Positions 32,606 through 44,461 of a DNA stretch of 64,000 bases are shown piece by piece. The stretch is from Zychaea mexicana (Eukaryota > Mucoromycota > Mucoromycetes > Mucorales > Lichtheimiaceae). The position numbers were made by a program, and so were the translations under genes. The notes beneath the pieces were generated by a model. It was not told the origin of the DNA. It did not search any database and was given only the letters and a program-made list of their open reading frames with translations. The DNA lies in NCBI RefSeq assembly GCF_025766255.1, contig NW_026516773.1, positions 93,687-157,686 on the forward strand, given 5' to 3'. Position 1 is the first letter of the stretch. Each line of letters begins with the position of its first letter.

Positions 32606-33859
32606 TCAACGTTGTTGCTGTTGGCGACGATTAAGTGAGAACCAACGTCTAGCTTTAGTAACGATACTGTTGGTAGGTTTGTTGTTGGTGGAAGAAGAAG
32701 AATCATCATCATCACCATCATCATCGTCTTGTTGTTTTTGGTGCCACTTCTGCTTTTGCTTCTTCTGTTGTAGCTGTTGCTGTGCATGTGTATTTGTGGG
32801 TAATGATGCCGACCGGACCAAGGATGAACTTGGGCCTGATGTTGAGGAAGAAGAGGAGGAGGAGTTACTACCACTAGGCCATCGCCGCGGACGTGCATGT
32901 GCGGGATGCGAGGCGGCTGAGTTTTTTCTTTGAGGCAATTGTCGTTGCTGTCCTGCTGCTGCTAACATCCTCTGTTTATTTCGTTGTTGTTGTTGTTGTG
33001 CAGGATGATAACGAGATGCTGCTGAGGGCGCAGAGTGTTTGCGTTGTGGAAAAAGAGGGTCTTGATTATTACGTTGCATTTGTGGTGATGGCTGCTGTTG
33101 GCAATGACTACTACTACTATTACTATAGCTACGTCCTCCTAATGGATGCGATGATGGCACCAGTCCTTTTTGCTGTGGTGCTAGTGGTGGTGATAATGGC
33201 CTCGATTGCTGGTGTTGCGGTGGCGACCGAGGCCGTGAAGAAGGAGCCGGATAAGGTTTTGACTGCTGCTGTTGTTGTTGTGGGGATGATGATGGAGGGG
33301 ATGACAGGAGTTGTGGCGGTGGTGGTGGTGATGACGATGGCGATGAAAGCTGCGGAGCCGTCTGCTGCCGTGTTGCTAGTAGGCGGTGTTGTTGTTGCTG
33401 GGATGAACAAGACGGTGGTGATCGTAGTAAAGGAGACGAGTTTTGACGGAGATTAGGTGGTGGTGGTGATGAGGATGGAGGCGCTGGTGAACGCTTCTGA
33501 TGTGCTAATAAAGCGAGCGGGGTATCATCGTCGTTCATGCGCCGCCGTCGTTGTGATGGTGGTGATTGAGGATGCTTTGTACGATGGTGCTCGGGGATGG
33601 GGCTCATGACGGCAGGATGGGCAGCAGATGGTGATACTACGGCTTGTGGCACCATCATCATCATTCCGTTCTGTGGGTGATAGTAGTAGCAAGGATACAA
33701 TGCTGGAGCATACATGGGCCAATATCCATCGGGCGTACTACTACTACTACTGGTGTTGCCGTGATGTTGCTGTTGACTGTTGTGGTGGCGACGAGGGTGA
33801 TGAGGATGAAATCTAGGAGATGTGTGCGGGTGGGACCGACCGTTGTCAAATTGAAGCAT
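32606..33859 (-). CDS. Low-complexity Gln/Ser/Pro-rich protein, function unknown
   Basis: An uninterrupted frame of 417 residues from ATG 33857-33859. Composition is dominated by Gln, Ser, Pro and His with long homopolymer runs, an aromatic patch near residues 46-60 (GYWPMYAPALYPCYYYHP), and several short SP- and RKxS-type candidate phosphosites (PQRKHSAPS, PQRKNSAAS, LVRSASLP). It ends with an acidic run and a basic tail (TKARRWFSLNRRQ). No folded domain is seen. The profile suits an RNA-granule, signalling-scaffold or transcriptional protein, but nothing decides between them. The plus strand also stays open in places because the repeats are CAG/GTT-type; those frames are discarded. Confidence 0.6.
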   Translation of the reverse strand: MLQFDNGRSHPHTSPRFHPHHPRRHHNSQQQHHGNTSSSSSTPDGYWPMYAPALYPCYYYHPQNGMMMMVPQAVVSPSAAHPAVMSPIPEHHRTKHPQSPPSQRRRRMNDDDTPLALLAHQKRSPAPPSSSPPPPNLRQNSSPLLRSPPSCSSQQQQHRLLATRQQTAPQLSSPSSSPPPPPQLLSSPPSSSPQQQQQQSKPYPAPSSRPRSPPQHQQSRPLSPPLAPQQKGLVPSSHPLGGRSYSNSSSSHCQQQPSPQMQRNNQDPLFPQRKHSAPSAASRYHPAQQQQQRNKQRMLAAAGQQRQLPQRKNSAASHPAHARPRRWPSGSNSSSSSSSTSGPSSSLVRSASLPTNTHAQQQLQQKKQKQKWHQKQQDDDDGDDDDSSSSTNNKPTNSIVTKARRWFSLNRRQQQQR

Positions 33860-36218
33860 CCTGGTTTTTTTTTTCTTTGCTCTGTGGAGGGAAAGAAAGA
33901 AGGGAAAAAGTAAAGGATCGGCTTTCTAGTCCTCTTTTATCGCTCTGCTACGAATAAATAACAAGCCTCCCCACACCATCCCGCCTCACCCCCCGCGTGG
34001 CCCCCTTGTAGTATCTGCGTATGAGAAAAAGGCCCATCTCTCTCTCTACACTCGTCCTTGGCGTGTTTTTATTTAGCTGCATCCCCCCTTCACTTTCCAT
34101 CCCCACTCTCCCAAAAGGACCAATTGTTGGTTGAAACAGACACACTGACTGCAGCATTGTTATTCGGTTGTATACATGTACTCGACATGAAAAAGGGAGA
34201 CAAACAATGTAATATGAGTTAGGAGGTGGCGGGCATTACCAATATCCTCTTCTTCCAACCAACCAAATTATCATGCACGCTTCTTTGGGTTATAGTAGAA
34301 GTCTCTCAATAGAAGACCCCCACCCCACCAATACACCATGCAATGTAAATAGAACTCACCCTTTATCGCTTTCTATCCTTAATGAGCCACCCACACTATT
34401 ACGCTTGCTGTCGTATATATTCAAAGAGGATGCATCAACTCATCCTATTAGTACATATCGAAGCATTACGATAATAGTGATGAGCTTACGTTATCATCCT
34501 TATTAGATCCTCCTAATATCCCATCATGTATGCATTACTTTATGCATCTTACGATCTCACACATATCATCGTCGTCAACGTCGATCTATCACTATCTCCT
34601 GATGAGCACCTTGTCATTAATCCAGAACCTTGTTCTTTACCGACAATTTAGCAGAGACCCTATCTATTGACGCTTTTGTATAGACAATTACCGGTTTTTT
34701 GTGCCCTACTACTACTTGTTTGCTATGTGACACCACAACACACAAATTACCGGAACAAGTATTAACACGACGCTTAATGATTTGTAATGAACACACATAC
34801 ACCACCACCACCATCACTACTACGACTACCACTAGCTGTAGTAATGTAGGATAAAAGGCCACGCACCACTCACACACTAATAAAACAGTCTAACGGCGCC
34901 CCCCGTCTCTCTCTCTCTCTTTCATGATTGCTTAAAGTCTAGACCTTTAGTAGTTTCCAACCAAATGATTCGGGAACCCTACTCTATGAACAACACCCGA
35001 TGCAGCAAAAATAAAAAAAGTCCTGCTATCCACGGGTCTAAAGTTGTCATTTTCTATATCGTCTGTGATACTACAGGTTTTTTTTCCCTTTGTCACAAGG
35101 GCGCTCACTCGTTTAGTTTCGCGTTGTCTTGAGCCCAAAAGAGTATGGAACGCACACTAGTTTGGGGGGTGGAGAGGTGGCGCACCCCGGTTGTTGCAAA
35201 CTTGACCGATTCTTTTCACGGACCATTGGGTGTGTGCATACGTGTCGAGCCGAATAAAAAACGATCTTTCTCTCTCTCAATCTGGCAAACGCTACTCGAT
35301 TATTTTCTCTCTCTCGCAATCCTCGGAAAGTTCGCGCTGTAAGCTTCTTTCATCTACAGTGTAACTTTTCAACATCAAAAGCCTGATTGATGTATACAAA
35401 AGCGCGCACAGCAAACTAAACAAAACGAGCGGCTTCTCCGAAAGAGAAGTGTGTGGGCTTTTATAGATAGCATGTAGTACAATGCATGGTACAACCTCAA
35501 GATCAACCACACACAGAATATTCTTTCCCGCATTCTTGGTGGATGCGTTGCCAATTTTAAGGAACTACGTTATCCGGGAAAAAAAAAACTGTGCATGCGG
35601 GAAACGGGAACCCAAGGAAAACAAAATTATGCGCAATTGTTCGTTATAGTCGGATTTAAATTATTGCAAGAATTCATACACACACACACACACACACACA
35701 TAATGAGCATTAGAAAAAAAGTTAGGATTCTGTCAGATTGACTATGCATTAAAAGTCCAATATGTAACGACTGCGTAGTATGTTCTAGCCACTGGGGATG
35801 CTCTCCTTAAATAAAGAGGTCATGTGATTCTCGTCGCCTTTATATAACATGTCTCTCTTTTGGTTTGGAGTTGAACAGCTTCATTAGGTAATAGTCAAAA
35901 AAGAGGACAATTACGAATCCAAGAAAATTATAGTTTGTCAGTGCACCTGTTTCTATGATCCAATAAGTCAAATCACAATATAACTATCTGCATAGCAATT
36001 GAGAGGAATACTAATTCATAATTATTAACGGGAGATTTGGGGAGGGGAGAGAGATAGAATTGGGTTTTGTAATTAGGATGATTGCAATATCCATACGCGA
36101 TAAAAGGAAAAAAAAAGGGGGGGGGCATTTTTCCCGAGGAAATATTGAGAGAGTGGGACAATTCTGCTGATTAGATAATTTCGGGAAGGGGTGGAGGGAG
36201 GGGGTAAAAGCAACACCA
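33860..36218. other. Gene-poor spacer with (CA)n microsatellite
   Basis: A 5' region of the Gln/Ser-rich gene lies near 33860-34100; a (CA)n run at 35677-35700. Several open frames of 60-90 codons show no coding signature. No RNA gene could be supported. Confidence 0.4.
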
Positions 36219-37806
36219 TCACCGTTCTGGACCACCAAGACTTGCTTCCATCTTACGTAATACTTGAGACAGCTCATCCTCTTCCAAGACCGTGCCATCA
36301 TGTGAGCATTTCGCCTTTCGCTTCAACTCCTCGCACAACAGATCCAAATCAAACTGTTCAAACTGAGGATGTTCCGACACGCGTTCCCAAATCTCATTGC
36401 ACGGCACCAACTTGGTTTCATGTGTAGCTGGATCCAAGATGGTTCGGTCCGTCATGCTGTCCATAAACCTGTCAAAGTCATGTCGTAGCATTGCGTCCGG
36501 TAATGCTGCTGTTGTTGTTGTTGTTGTTGGGTGATTATAATCATGGCTGCCGTTGTTGTTGTTGCTGCTGCTGCTACCACTACTACTGGAATTACTACTA
36601 AGTCTACGAACGACATTATTGTTTTTAAAAGTGCCTCCTGCTGCAATGGGTACTGGATGCTGTGTCACCGCGTCGTTGAAAACGCCTGAAGAGGGATCAA
36701 ATAAGGGTTCGGAGAGTAGTTGATCATACGCAGAGGAACATACTTCTTCCTTGAGTCGTTCGCAGAAACTGATGCCGTCCTTGTCTCGGATGCATGCGAC
36801 TGCAGATGGAGCGACACGCATAATCCGCTTTGCAGCTGGTGCCATCTCTTCTGTCGTTGTCATCGTTGCGGTTGCCGTCGTACCAGTCGGCTCCATCAGG
36901 TTGTTGTTGTTATCGTTTTCATCCGGCATAGCATCATCATCATCATCATCATCTTCTTCACTGCTGCTATTCGTGAGCATGATGGTATCCGGTAATGAAA
37001 AGTACGGTACATCGACCCCCTTTTCTTGGTGCAATTGACTCAATTGGTCATTATGTGCTGCCACTGCACCTTTGATCGCCAAAAGTTCAGACTCCATCCG
37101 CTTGATCACGTTTCGTAGATCCTCACTCTCGCGTTGAACTCGCTGCATGCTTGTGGCGTGGGTATCTTCCATAAATTTGATCTTTGTCTCCAGTTCTTTG
37201 ACATAACGTTCTTTGCGATCCCGAAATGCTCGTTGTGCCGCTCGGTTTTGTTCCTTTCGCCGTAGCTTTTGTTCGGCTGTCAGTGCCTGTCATAGATACA
37301 TCCATTGGTTTTCCTTTTAACTCATCGGTTTGTCGTCAGGCCGAACATAGTCTTGTATTTGTAATCCCTCCCACTCTCTCTTCACTAGATTTTATACAGC
37401 TAATAGCACTTTATCCTTACGTGAGAGCTCTCGCCTAATCTGCCTATTTACATATTCATAGAGTGTGAGGAGGTTCCGTTTTCTTTCTACAAGTACAAGC
37501 TTATCGACGCTGCACTTACTGTTTATGCTATCACCATCGCTTTCAACGGATCCCGTACGCACTAACAAAACCAAAATTCGCAGTTCTTTTAGAATCTCCC
37601 AAATATGATTAACAGCCCAATTGGGGAAAGAGAACAAAAAGCTTACTGCGCACGTCAGGACCGTTTGAATCGCCCCGTTTACGTTTATCGTAGTCGTCCC
37701 AACTGGATTTAAACAGTGGTGGTTGTGGTATCGCTGAAGGAATGGAAGGCGCAATGGGACGATATATTGGCCATTGTTTGGGTTTGATTGAAGAAGGGTC
37801 TGTCAT
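36219..37806 (-). CDS. bZIP transcription factor, PAP1/YAP1-like
   Basis: The main exon, 37286-36219, starts in the basic region (ALTAEQKLRRKEQNRAAQRA, with the N-x7-R bZIP signature NRAAQRAFR) followed by a leucine-zipper heptad region (YVKELETKIKFMEDTHA and on). A middle disordered, acidic and Asn/Ser-rich part follows. Two cysteine-containing blocks lie further on, CERLKEEVCSSAYDQLL and LLCEELKRKAKCSHDGTVLE, resembling the redox-sensing n-CRD and c-CRD of YAP1/PAP1. A 5' exon begins at ATG 37806 (MTDPSSIKPKQWPIYRPIAP) and reaches a strong GTAAGC donor near 37654. The phase across 37287-37653 does not close directly, so a short middle exon is likely missing from my model. Family members activate oxidative-stress and drug-resistance genes after cysteine oxidation blocks nuclear export. 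Confidence 0.82.
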
Positions 37807-38769
37807 TACTGTATTAATTATTGAATGGTTGTGAAAAAAAAAAGGTATAAAGAAGAAAGAGACGAGAAAGTCAGTTTCCAAGGAGGAGTGTGAATTTTTT
37901 TTACTCTGAAACAGCCGGCAGCAAAGAAAGTGTATGTAGAATGATAACCGCACACTCAACGATAGAATAAAGATGTAACTAAAAGCCATAAAGGTCCTTC
38001 TCTCTCTCTCTCTCAATAGTAGTAGGCTCATCTTGTATTGCTTCTTTCGGTCAAGAACCATTAAAGAGAGTCGTGAGATGGACTAACTAGCAGCAAAAGA
38101 GATGAGAAAATCCGCATAATTGGTAACACCATACTTTCCCCCCCCCCAAACAAAAAAAAGCATTATTATCGGCAGTGTTCTGCTTCCGTCGGTGAAATTG
38201 GTAATGCCAAGTCTATAATAATCTTCACAGCATAAAGAAGTTCCGCTCGGCCAAGTTGGTACATGTGTTCAAGGACATACATAAAGTAGCGGGTCCAAGA
38301 CGCCCTTCATTAATGAGCTTGCTATAGAATGCTAATAAATGAGGTCTTTTTCCCCTCTTGTGGTTCAGTGACAGATTATATCGAGTACACATATTTCTAT
38401 AAATACGGGCGGTCTTCTGATAACTTTGTCTCTTCCTTTTATCTGCTTTCTTATATTATACTGTAAAGTTGAATATGTACTGTACACCCAATGTATCGCT
38501 TTCTTCAACGACTATCGCTATTATAATTCACGGCACCTTTCTCGATCCACTCACCGAAACTCCTGCATCAACTGCTATCATGAGGAATACACTGTAAACA
38601 AAAAATGACTCAAGGTCGCATTAACACACTCCAACAAACAGTGTTCGACACTCGACGCTCTGTGTTCTATTCGACTACGGCAAATGTTTGAGAAAGGGAA
38701 AAGCGACTTATTATTGACAAGCTGCTAACCATTTGAAACTTTTGACTAACTAGAAAAGTCAGCGCATGG
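37807..38769. other. Spacer
   Basis: 5' region of the bZIP gene, with a (CT/GA) run near 38000-38014 and a poly-C tract near 38139. A tRNA-like A-box string near 38251 was examined and not accepted. Confidence 0.4.
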
Positions 38770-39284
38770 ATGACCAGCCAATTTCAACCACACTACAACA
38801 TATCAGCAACATATCTGTCGCAATACAACGACATTGCCCTTTGCCATATCCTACGCGATCGCTTTTCAGAAGAAAGTCCGTACGTCGAAAATGAAGAAAT
38901 GACAAAAGCAATGTCATCATCATCTTGTGTGTTGATATTGCCACGGTTTGTTTATGTGGCAGCAGTACGTAGTTGTGCTTTTTCCCGCATTGTGGGTGAA
39001 ATTGTATATGTTGAACGGCACTTGTACTTTTACGATTTTCAATGTGTATACTGTACTGGATGATAGAGTAAAGCCTTAATCATGATGTATTCGTAGCATC
39101 GTCGAGTCCAGCCAAGTTCACCAAAAATCATTTGGCTGTGCAGTTGTTGAGATATGTTCGTCCCATCCACGGCTGGACCGTGCGTGGGTTTATCGCCAAC
39201 AAGGTTTCGCGTTTAACGGGGACCATACGTGCTCATCCTCTCCATTCCGATCATGTACCTTTGAAAACAAGTATATCTCGGTGA
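38770..39284 (+). CDS. Small protein of unknown function (153 residues)
   Basis: Exons 38770-39043 and 39097-39284 join in phase across a 53-base intron (GTGTAT...TCGTAG). The first exon reads with a mixed polar start, then SSCVLILPRFVYVAAVRSCA and a strand-like stretch SRIVGEIVYVERHLYFYDF. The second exon has strongly coding-like third positions and reads KFTKNHLAVQLLRYVRPIHG, then WTVRGFIANKVSRL. The alternating hydrophobic strands could suit a small OB-fold-like protein, but this is a guess and no family is recognised. The stop is 218 bases before the end of the convergent eIF2 beta gene. Start choice: the first in-frame ATG; another ATG four bases upstream is out of frame. Confidence 0.5.
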
Positions 39285-39502
39285 CAATCAACTCCTCCAA
39301 CAACAATCAGACAGAAATCAAAAAAATTACACATAGTAAAAAAAAAAAGAGGAATGTATTCCACAAAGACAAGTGTGCGCAATAGTAAAGATGTTGCTTT
39401 TTGTTAAGGAGGGGATCACAATATTTAAAAATACTTTTTTGTTTTTTATTTTTTTTCAAGTAGCAGTAGTAGTAGTTGTCGATGCTGCTGGAGCTGTTTT
39501 CT

Positions 39503-40907
39503 TTACGCCCGAAGAGCACGTCTATCTTCCTTGGTTTGAGCCTTGAAACCAGTCTTGATAGCAGAGACGGATCGTGTAGAACCGCAAGACTCGCACTGCA
39601 CAAAGTACAATCGGTTGTCCTTGCTCAAAATTGTATCAGGGGATTTACAAGTTTTGCAAGTAACGTATTCCACTGTGATTCGCAATAAAATGTATTAGTT
39701 GATCCGTTTCCCTCCCACGCCTGTCTCTGATAGCCAAAACTACGAGAGAATGAAATGAAAGCTTACCGATATATCGTCGCAGCACGTTTTCGATTTGCTT
39801 TTGTTGCCATCGACCCTTGATGACAAGACGTTGCGCACCGTCAACGGAACCGTTGGTACCCAATTCGGCGAACAAGAACTGAATAACGTGCTCCGGTTGT
39901 CGATGAAGTCTATAGTCCATCCGACCATTTATAGTATGAGTAAAACGCTCAATGCCCAGGCCCCCCCCCCAAAACCACGGACACATAACAACCACACACA
40001 TACCGTTTGCAGATATCAGCCACGTTGGCAAAAATAGTCTTTTTGTTGCCTTCACGATGGATAGAAGGAGGAACAATGGTGTAACGCTTCTTCTCGCCAG
40101 CAAGTTCAGGGTTGTTTTGTCTCAAGATCTTGAATATACGGCCGAGTAACTCGTCGTATGTGTAGTCGCGGTCGCTCTTTAACCATGTTTCATCGCTATT
40201 ATCCTTTTTTGTAGGCTTGTCGCCTTCTTGTTCACCCGACTCGCCTTCTTGCTCTGCCAATTCAGCTTCGAATTCTGCCATGTTTTTCTTCTTCTTTTTC
40301 TTCTTCTTCATTGCACCAAAGTCCATGTCTTCATCATTGCCTTCTGCTGGTGTGCTATCGCCTTCACCGGCATCCTATAAGAAATAGTTAGATATAACAC
40401 GTCTATTGTGAGCGACCGCCTTTTCCACATTAGAGCCAGAATATCTCTTCAAGTACCTCGACAGGCTTGGATTTCTTCTTTTTCTTCTTTTTTAATTCGG
40501 CAAACATGGCATCTGGATCAGCGTCGTCGGCATTGTCTTCTTGGGCTAAGTTTATTTTTTTTCAAACAGAACTCAATCCATCAGAATCCTTTCTTATTCT
40601 AACTGCTCTAACTGCATAAGAAAAACAATGTAAGAAATGCTTACGAGCATCCTGAACTTCTGCGGATTCTTTAGGTTCGTCAGCTAAAGCGGTATCGTCA
40701 AAGTCGACTTTCTTCTTTGACTTTTTCTTTTTCTTAAGCTTGGAGAAATCGGGCTGTTTCAAAATAATAATGATAAAACAGATTAGCATTGATCTGTAAA
40801 GCACTACCATTTACGTCTAGTATTCAAGGATGGGCAACGTTAAAAAAATTTACTTCTTCTTCCTCGACTTGATCGACGACGGGCTTGTTCTCTTTATCGT
40901 CAGACAT
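39503..40907 (-). CDS. SUI3: Translation initiation factor eIF2 subunit beta
   Basis: Six exons (40907-40854, 40753-40645, 40545-40457, 40374-40004, 39909-39767, 39672-39503) close all phases to 311 residues, close to the usual fungal size. The N-terminal half holds the three lysine blocks (about 23-33, 73-81, 107-114) that bind eIF5 and the eIF2B epsilon subunit. The C-terminal half has the eIF2 beta/eIF5 fold ([60 protein letters not shown]) and a C4 zinc ribbon with Cys 261, 264, 282 and 285. It forms the eIF2 ternary complex with GTP and Met-tRNAi in the cytosol and takes part in start-codon selection. All key residues are present. Confidence 0.96.
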
Positions 40908-41318
40908 TGTCGTTCTTTTAAGAGAAGAGTTACAAAAAAAAATTCAAAGGAGTAAATACGTCAGTTTGAGAAATTTGTTGAGTCATGCTCCGACGGGCGG
41001 GAAGGAGGTCAACCAAGTCTCTGAAGCCACTTTTGCTGCTGCGAAACGAAATACATAAGCGATTAGCCCATTTAATGTATACAGATACTTTCCCACCACC
41101 ACCACCACCTCAATCATATAATAAATGACTTAAACTGCGTGCGCATAAAGACTTTATTAACATCAATTCTACTAAATGTTTGATATATTCTAGTTTTCAA
41201 ATACTGAATAGATTGCCAGCAGATTCTGTGCATTTTAAAAAAGAATTTTACATGCTTTCTAGCGGTCCTTCCACGCTTCGCTCGGATGAATGAGCCCCTT
41301 CCTCTTCGCTCTGTGTCA
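40908..41318. other. Promoter side of eIF2 beta and 3' flank of the Helitron relic
   Basis: Contains a CCA repeat near 41094-41112. No other feature recognised. Confidence 0.35.
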
Positions 41319-44093
41319 TTAAACGGAAATGCGTTGCAAGGGGGTATGACCCTGTGCCTTATTGATGGTCATTGCAAATGCCAGGCGAAAACAGGGAATT
41401 GCGTGCTTTTAAATTGAATGGGATACCGTGTTTGTGAAGGTGTAAGTGTTATGCGAGGGATTATGACGATGTTGCCGGCATGAAGTCCAGTGGCTATTTC
41501 AGCTTCTAGTACATATCGTTGGAAAGAGCGTACAATCAGCCGTGTCCCATTGCAGAGACCACTTTGGGTGTGCAAATTCCGCAAAAGCATGACTGGGCAA
41601 CCGACTATGAGTTTTAGCGAGTGTGGTGGGAGGTCGGATAGATTCATTGCATGAGAAGCTCTGGTGGGTATGTGATTTGAGCTTCTGGATCATCCACTGT
41701 ATCAGCGCTCTGGAATTCGTGTACAGTGCCTGGGAAATGGTCGAGTATCAATTCGTTGATTGCTGTAACGTCGACATTTTTTGGAGTCAAGATAGAGCGA
41801 CTGATGAGGAATTCACAATCTACGTGTGGTGCGTTGAGGTCGCCGTAAATGGCTTCTATGAGCTCGTACGTGTTGTAATGTGGCATGAGCATCCGATCTG
41901 GTAGCCGGACTCTGTCATCGGTGTTTGGCACCAACAGCTCAGCACCATCACCAATGCGAAGTAAATATTGCGCAAACTCGCGAAGCTCATTTGCATCATT
42001 GGTGTTGGCAGCTTGTTGGACGGGCATGTTGGTTTCAAGGTGGTGGATGATGACGCTGGGCCAAATCGATGAGCGATTTAAGCATTGCTGTACGATCTGC
42101 GAACGCGGCGCATCTAATATCACAGGAAGGGCCTATTATCAAATACTTTACTGTGAGTACTACCGCTTAATAGTAAAAGAATGCAAAGTAGAAGAATATA
42201 GGATGCATCACAGTGGGCTGGACTTGTAGGCTTATCTTCTCCAGCAAGAATCAGTAGTATATGGGCATGTGGGAGACCACGCTTTTGAAACTCTACTGTA
42301 TGGACATGTCCGACAACAGTGCCCAAAATCTTATCCTTGGTAAGGTCGTTCATAAGCTGCTTAAGTTTCAATCTGAAAACTCGTGCTGATAGATCAGGAC
42401 GATCAGATCCTGATTGAGCAGGAAGAAGATTTTCTTAAATCTCGGGCCAGCGAGGATTGCAAGTAAATGTGACGAATACGTCCGGTTTGCCGAAACGACG
42501 AACAATACTCTTTGCGTCTTGGTACAGCTGCTGCATATGCCGAGGGGAACCAATGAATGGAGGATGGCAGAATAACGCGCCGTCCAACACTGGTCATATC
42601 ATTGTCTCCAAGATGCACAGCGTCTACCACATTGCGGTACAGGTCCGAACGTAAACGGTCTTGGTTGCGGCGGATGAAGCTCAAACGATTGGACTCCATT
42701 TTTGCATAAACATCAGTGATATATTGCTGATACAGGTTGCCGAAACGATGAAGATAATGTCTGTTTGCATCACTGTCATTGCCGCGTTTCATGAGCCGGA
42801 ACTTGTACCAATCCATGACAGTGATTTTGCTGCCGGCGTCAGTGCGAGCCTCAATTGTCCAGCCTTCATCTCCTAATACGAAGACTTAATATGTAATGGA
42901 AATAACTCATGATGGAACTCAAAACAAAATCATTTTCTGTAAGTGTACCTTGGGGGAAAAGGAGAACATAATGCATAGCATCATAAAAGCGATGCATTTC
43001 ACTGATGTTTTGTAGCTGATTGGATCTCGTTCTTAGAACGATATCGCGATTGACAACATCTGTACCATTATCATCGACGATCAAGATGCCGATTTCGCCA
43101 GCAGTTGGACGGTTGTAGCGGCGAGCATCGGGTACCCCTTCAGCCCTGATAACCATTCTCACATCCGCCATGCCTTCATTGCGAGCAATTTCGGCCATGT
43201 TGCGGAATGATGTTGCGAATGGGCTGATGCGGTGCATCATATCCTGCAAGGTCTGCAATGTTTCATTGATCAATGTAGCGTTTGTGACGGATTGTCGGGT
43301 TTGCAACTCGGTCGACGGATCGTGAACGTAAATTTGGGCGAAAGCGGGCCTTACTGTGTTGTCAGCAGGCAAAATAGACCCTATTATATGGTGGACACTA
43401 CCGTGGATGCGGAAGTTGAACGCACCACCGATGGAGTTGGCTACCGTCTGATCAACGTGGACACCAAGCGAGGTAAAATTGAGGGAGTTGTTGTTATGCG
43501 CGGATGTTTGTGCGGAATTCGGTGAAGGCCTCATCCATGCCACGCAACAAACGGGAAATTTCAGGAGGGGTGGCAATCGGACACTTTCTTGGTCACAGCA
43601 TAGGTTAAATGCAGGTCGTACTTGGGAAGAGTTTGAGATGCGCTCTTGGATTCAAGACATGCATGGCAATTAGAGCATTCCCTGTCCATGCGACCAAAAT
43701 AGTGCCGGGGAGGAATAACAGCTGCAACAGCACGGGCGATATTATGCATCTATATAGAGTAGAGGATCATTTATTGATATACAGAATGCTTAAGCTTCTG
43801 ACAGCCGATAACTATATATCAACGAATAGCAAGTATAGCTAGTATAGATATGGTCACTAACGTTTTGAGCAGCCTGGTTTGCAGGATTGTTTGGGCACAA
43901 TCGGTTGGTGGAGCGACGATGACCCTCTTGCCCACAGCTTGAACACACAGGACCGCGTTCTCCGGTTTCGATTTCAGCTTCATGTTCATTTTTGCTGACG
44001 CATTTGCAACCGAACGTGATTATGAAGACAGTTGCGATGCGAAATGCGTTGATGGCCGGGCAAGCCGCATGAAGGGCAATTTGAAGTCGACAT
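41319..44093 (-). pseudogene. Helitron Rep-helicase relic with internal deletion and frameshifts
   Basis: Reading leftward from 44093: two zinc-knuckle-like blocks (NCPSCGLPGHQRISHRNC, VCSSCGQEGHRRS) separated by a frameshift; the Helitron N-terminal region (from about 43576, FNFRIHGSVHHIIGSILP and FYDAMHYVLLFPQG); the Rep block (FVTFTCNPRWPEI followed by an in-frame TAA, then KRGLPHAHILLIL, the HUH motif). A jump follows straight to the C-terminal Pif1-type helicase part (LTPKNVDVTAINELI, MLLRNLHTQSGLCNGTRLIV). After a further frameshift near 41400 it ends in MTINKAQGHT. Helicase motifs Walker A and B are missing, so a central deletion near 42130 is likely. Intact proteins drive rolling-circle transposition; this copy cannot. 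Confidence 0.85.
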
Positions 44094-44461
44094 GTTTGTT
44101 AAACGAAGTGAAGATTGGAAGTGAGATCTGAAATGCGAGATGCGAGAAGAGCAGTATACAGTGCAGGTCTTGTTCCTTTGTTGCACACAATGATTGTTAT
44201 GATCTCAGCAGCAAAAGTCTCTTTGGAAAACACATTTTGCCTATATTCTCAAGGCCACGTCAGAATGTCAGAATGTCAGGTTTAGAAGAGTGAGCTGGCG
44301 CGTCTAACAATATCTATGCCCAAAAAAACAGAAGATTACTGTGCACTGTGTGAAATTGTGTGTAATATAAAAGAAGAATGTGAGGGAAAGAAAGGAGGAT
44401 TCCTTTTTTGTGAGCTATAAATCGTAAAACTGAAGGATTTAATAAATAGATATTATCAGAA
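44094..44461. other. Spacer between the Helitron relic and copy B of the duplication
   Basis: Contains a direct duplication CAGAATGTCAGAATGTCAGG near 44261. Could include the Helitron 5' end, but no terminal motif could be fixed. Confidence 0.3.

Noticed and set aside
32553..33456. Plus-strand frames of 126 and 187 codons opposite the Gln/Ser-rich gene
   Set aside because: They arise from CAG/GTT repeats read on the other strand and give Val/Cys-rich nonsense.
38240..38320. tRNA-like stretch with an A-box-like CGGCCAAGTTGG and a weak B-box-like GGGTCCAAG
   Set aside because: Acceptor pairing is only partial, and D- and T-stems do not form; at best a degenerate tRNA-derived remnant.
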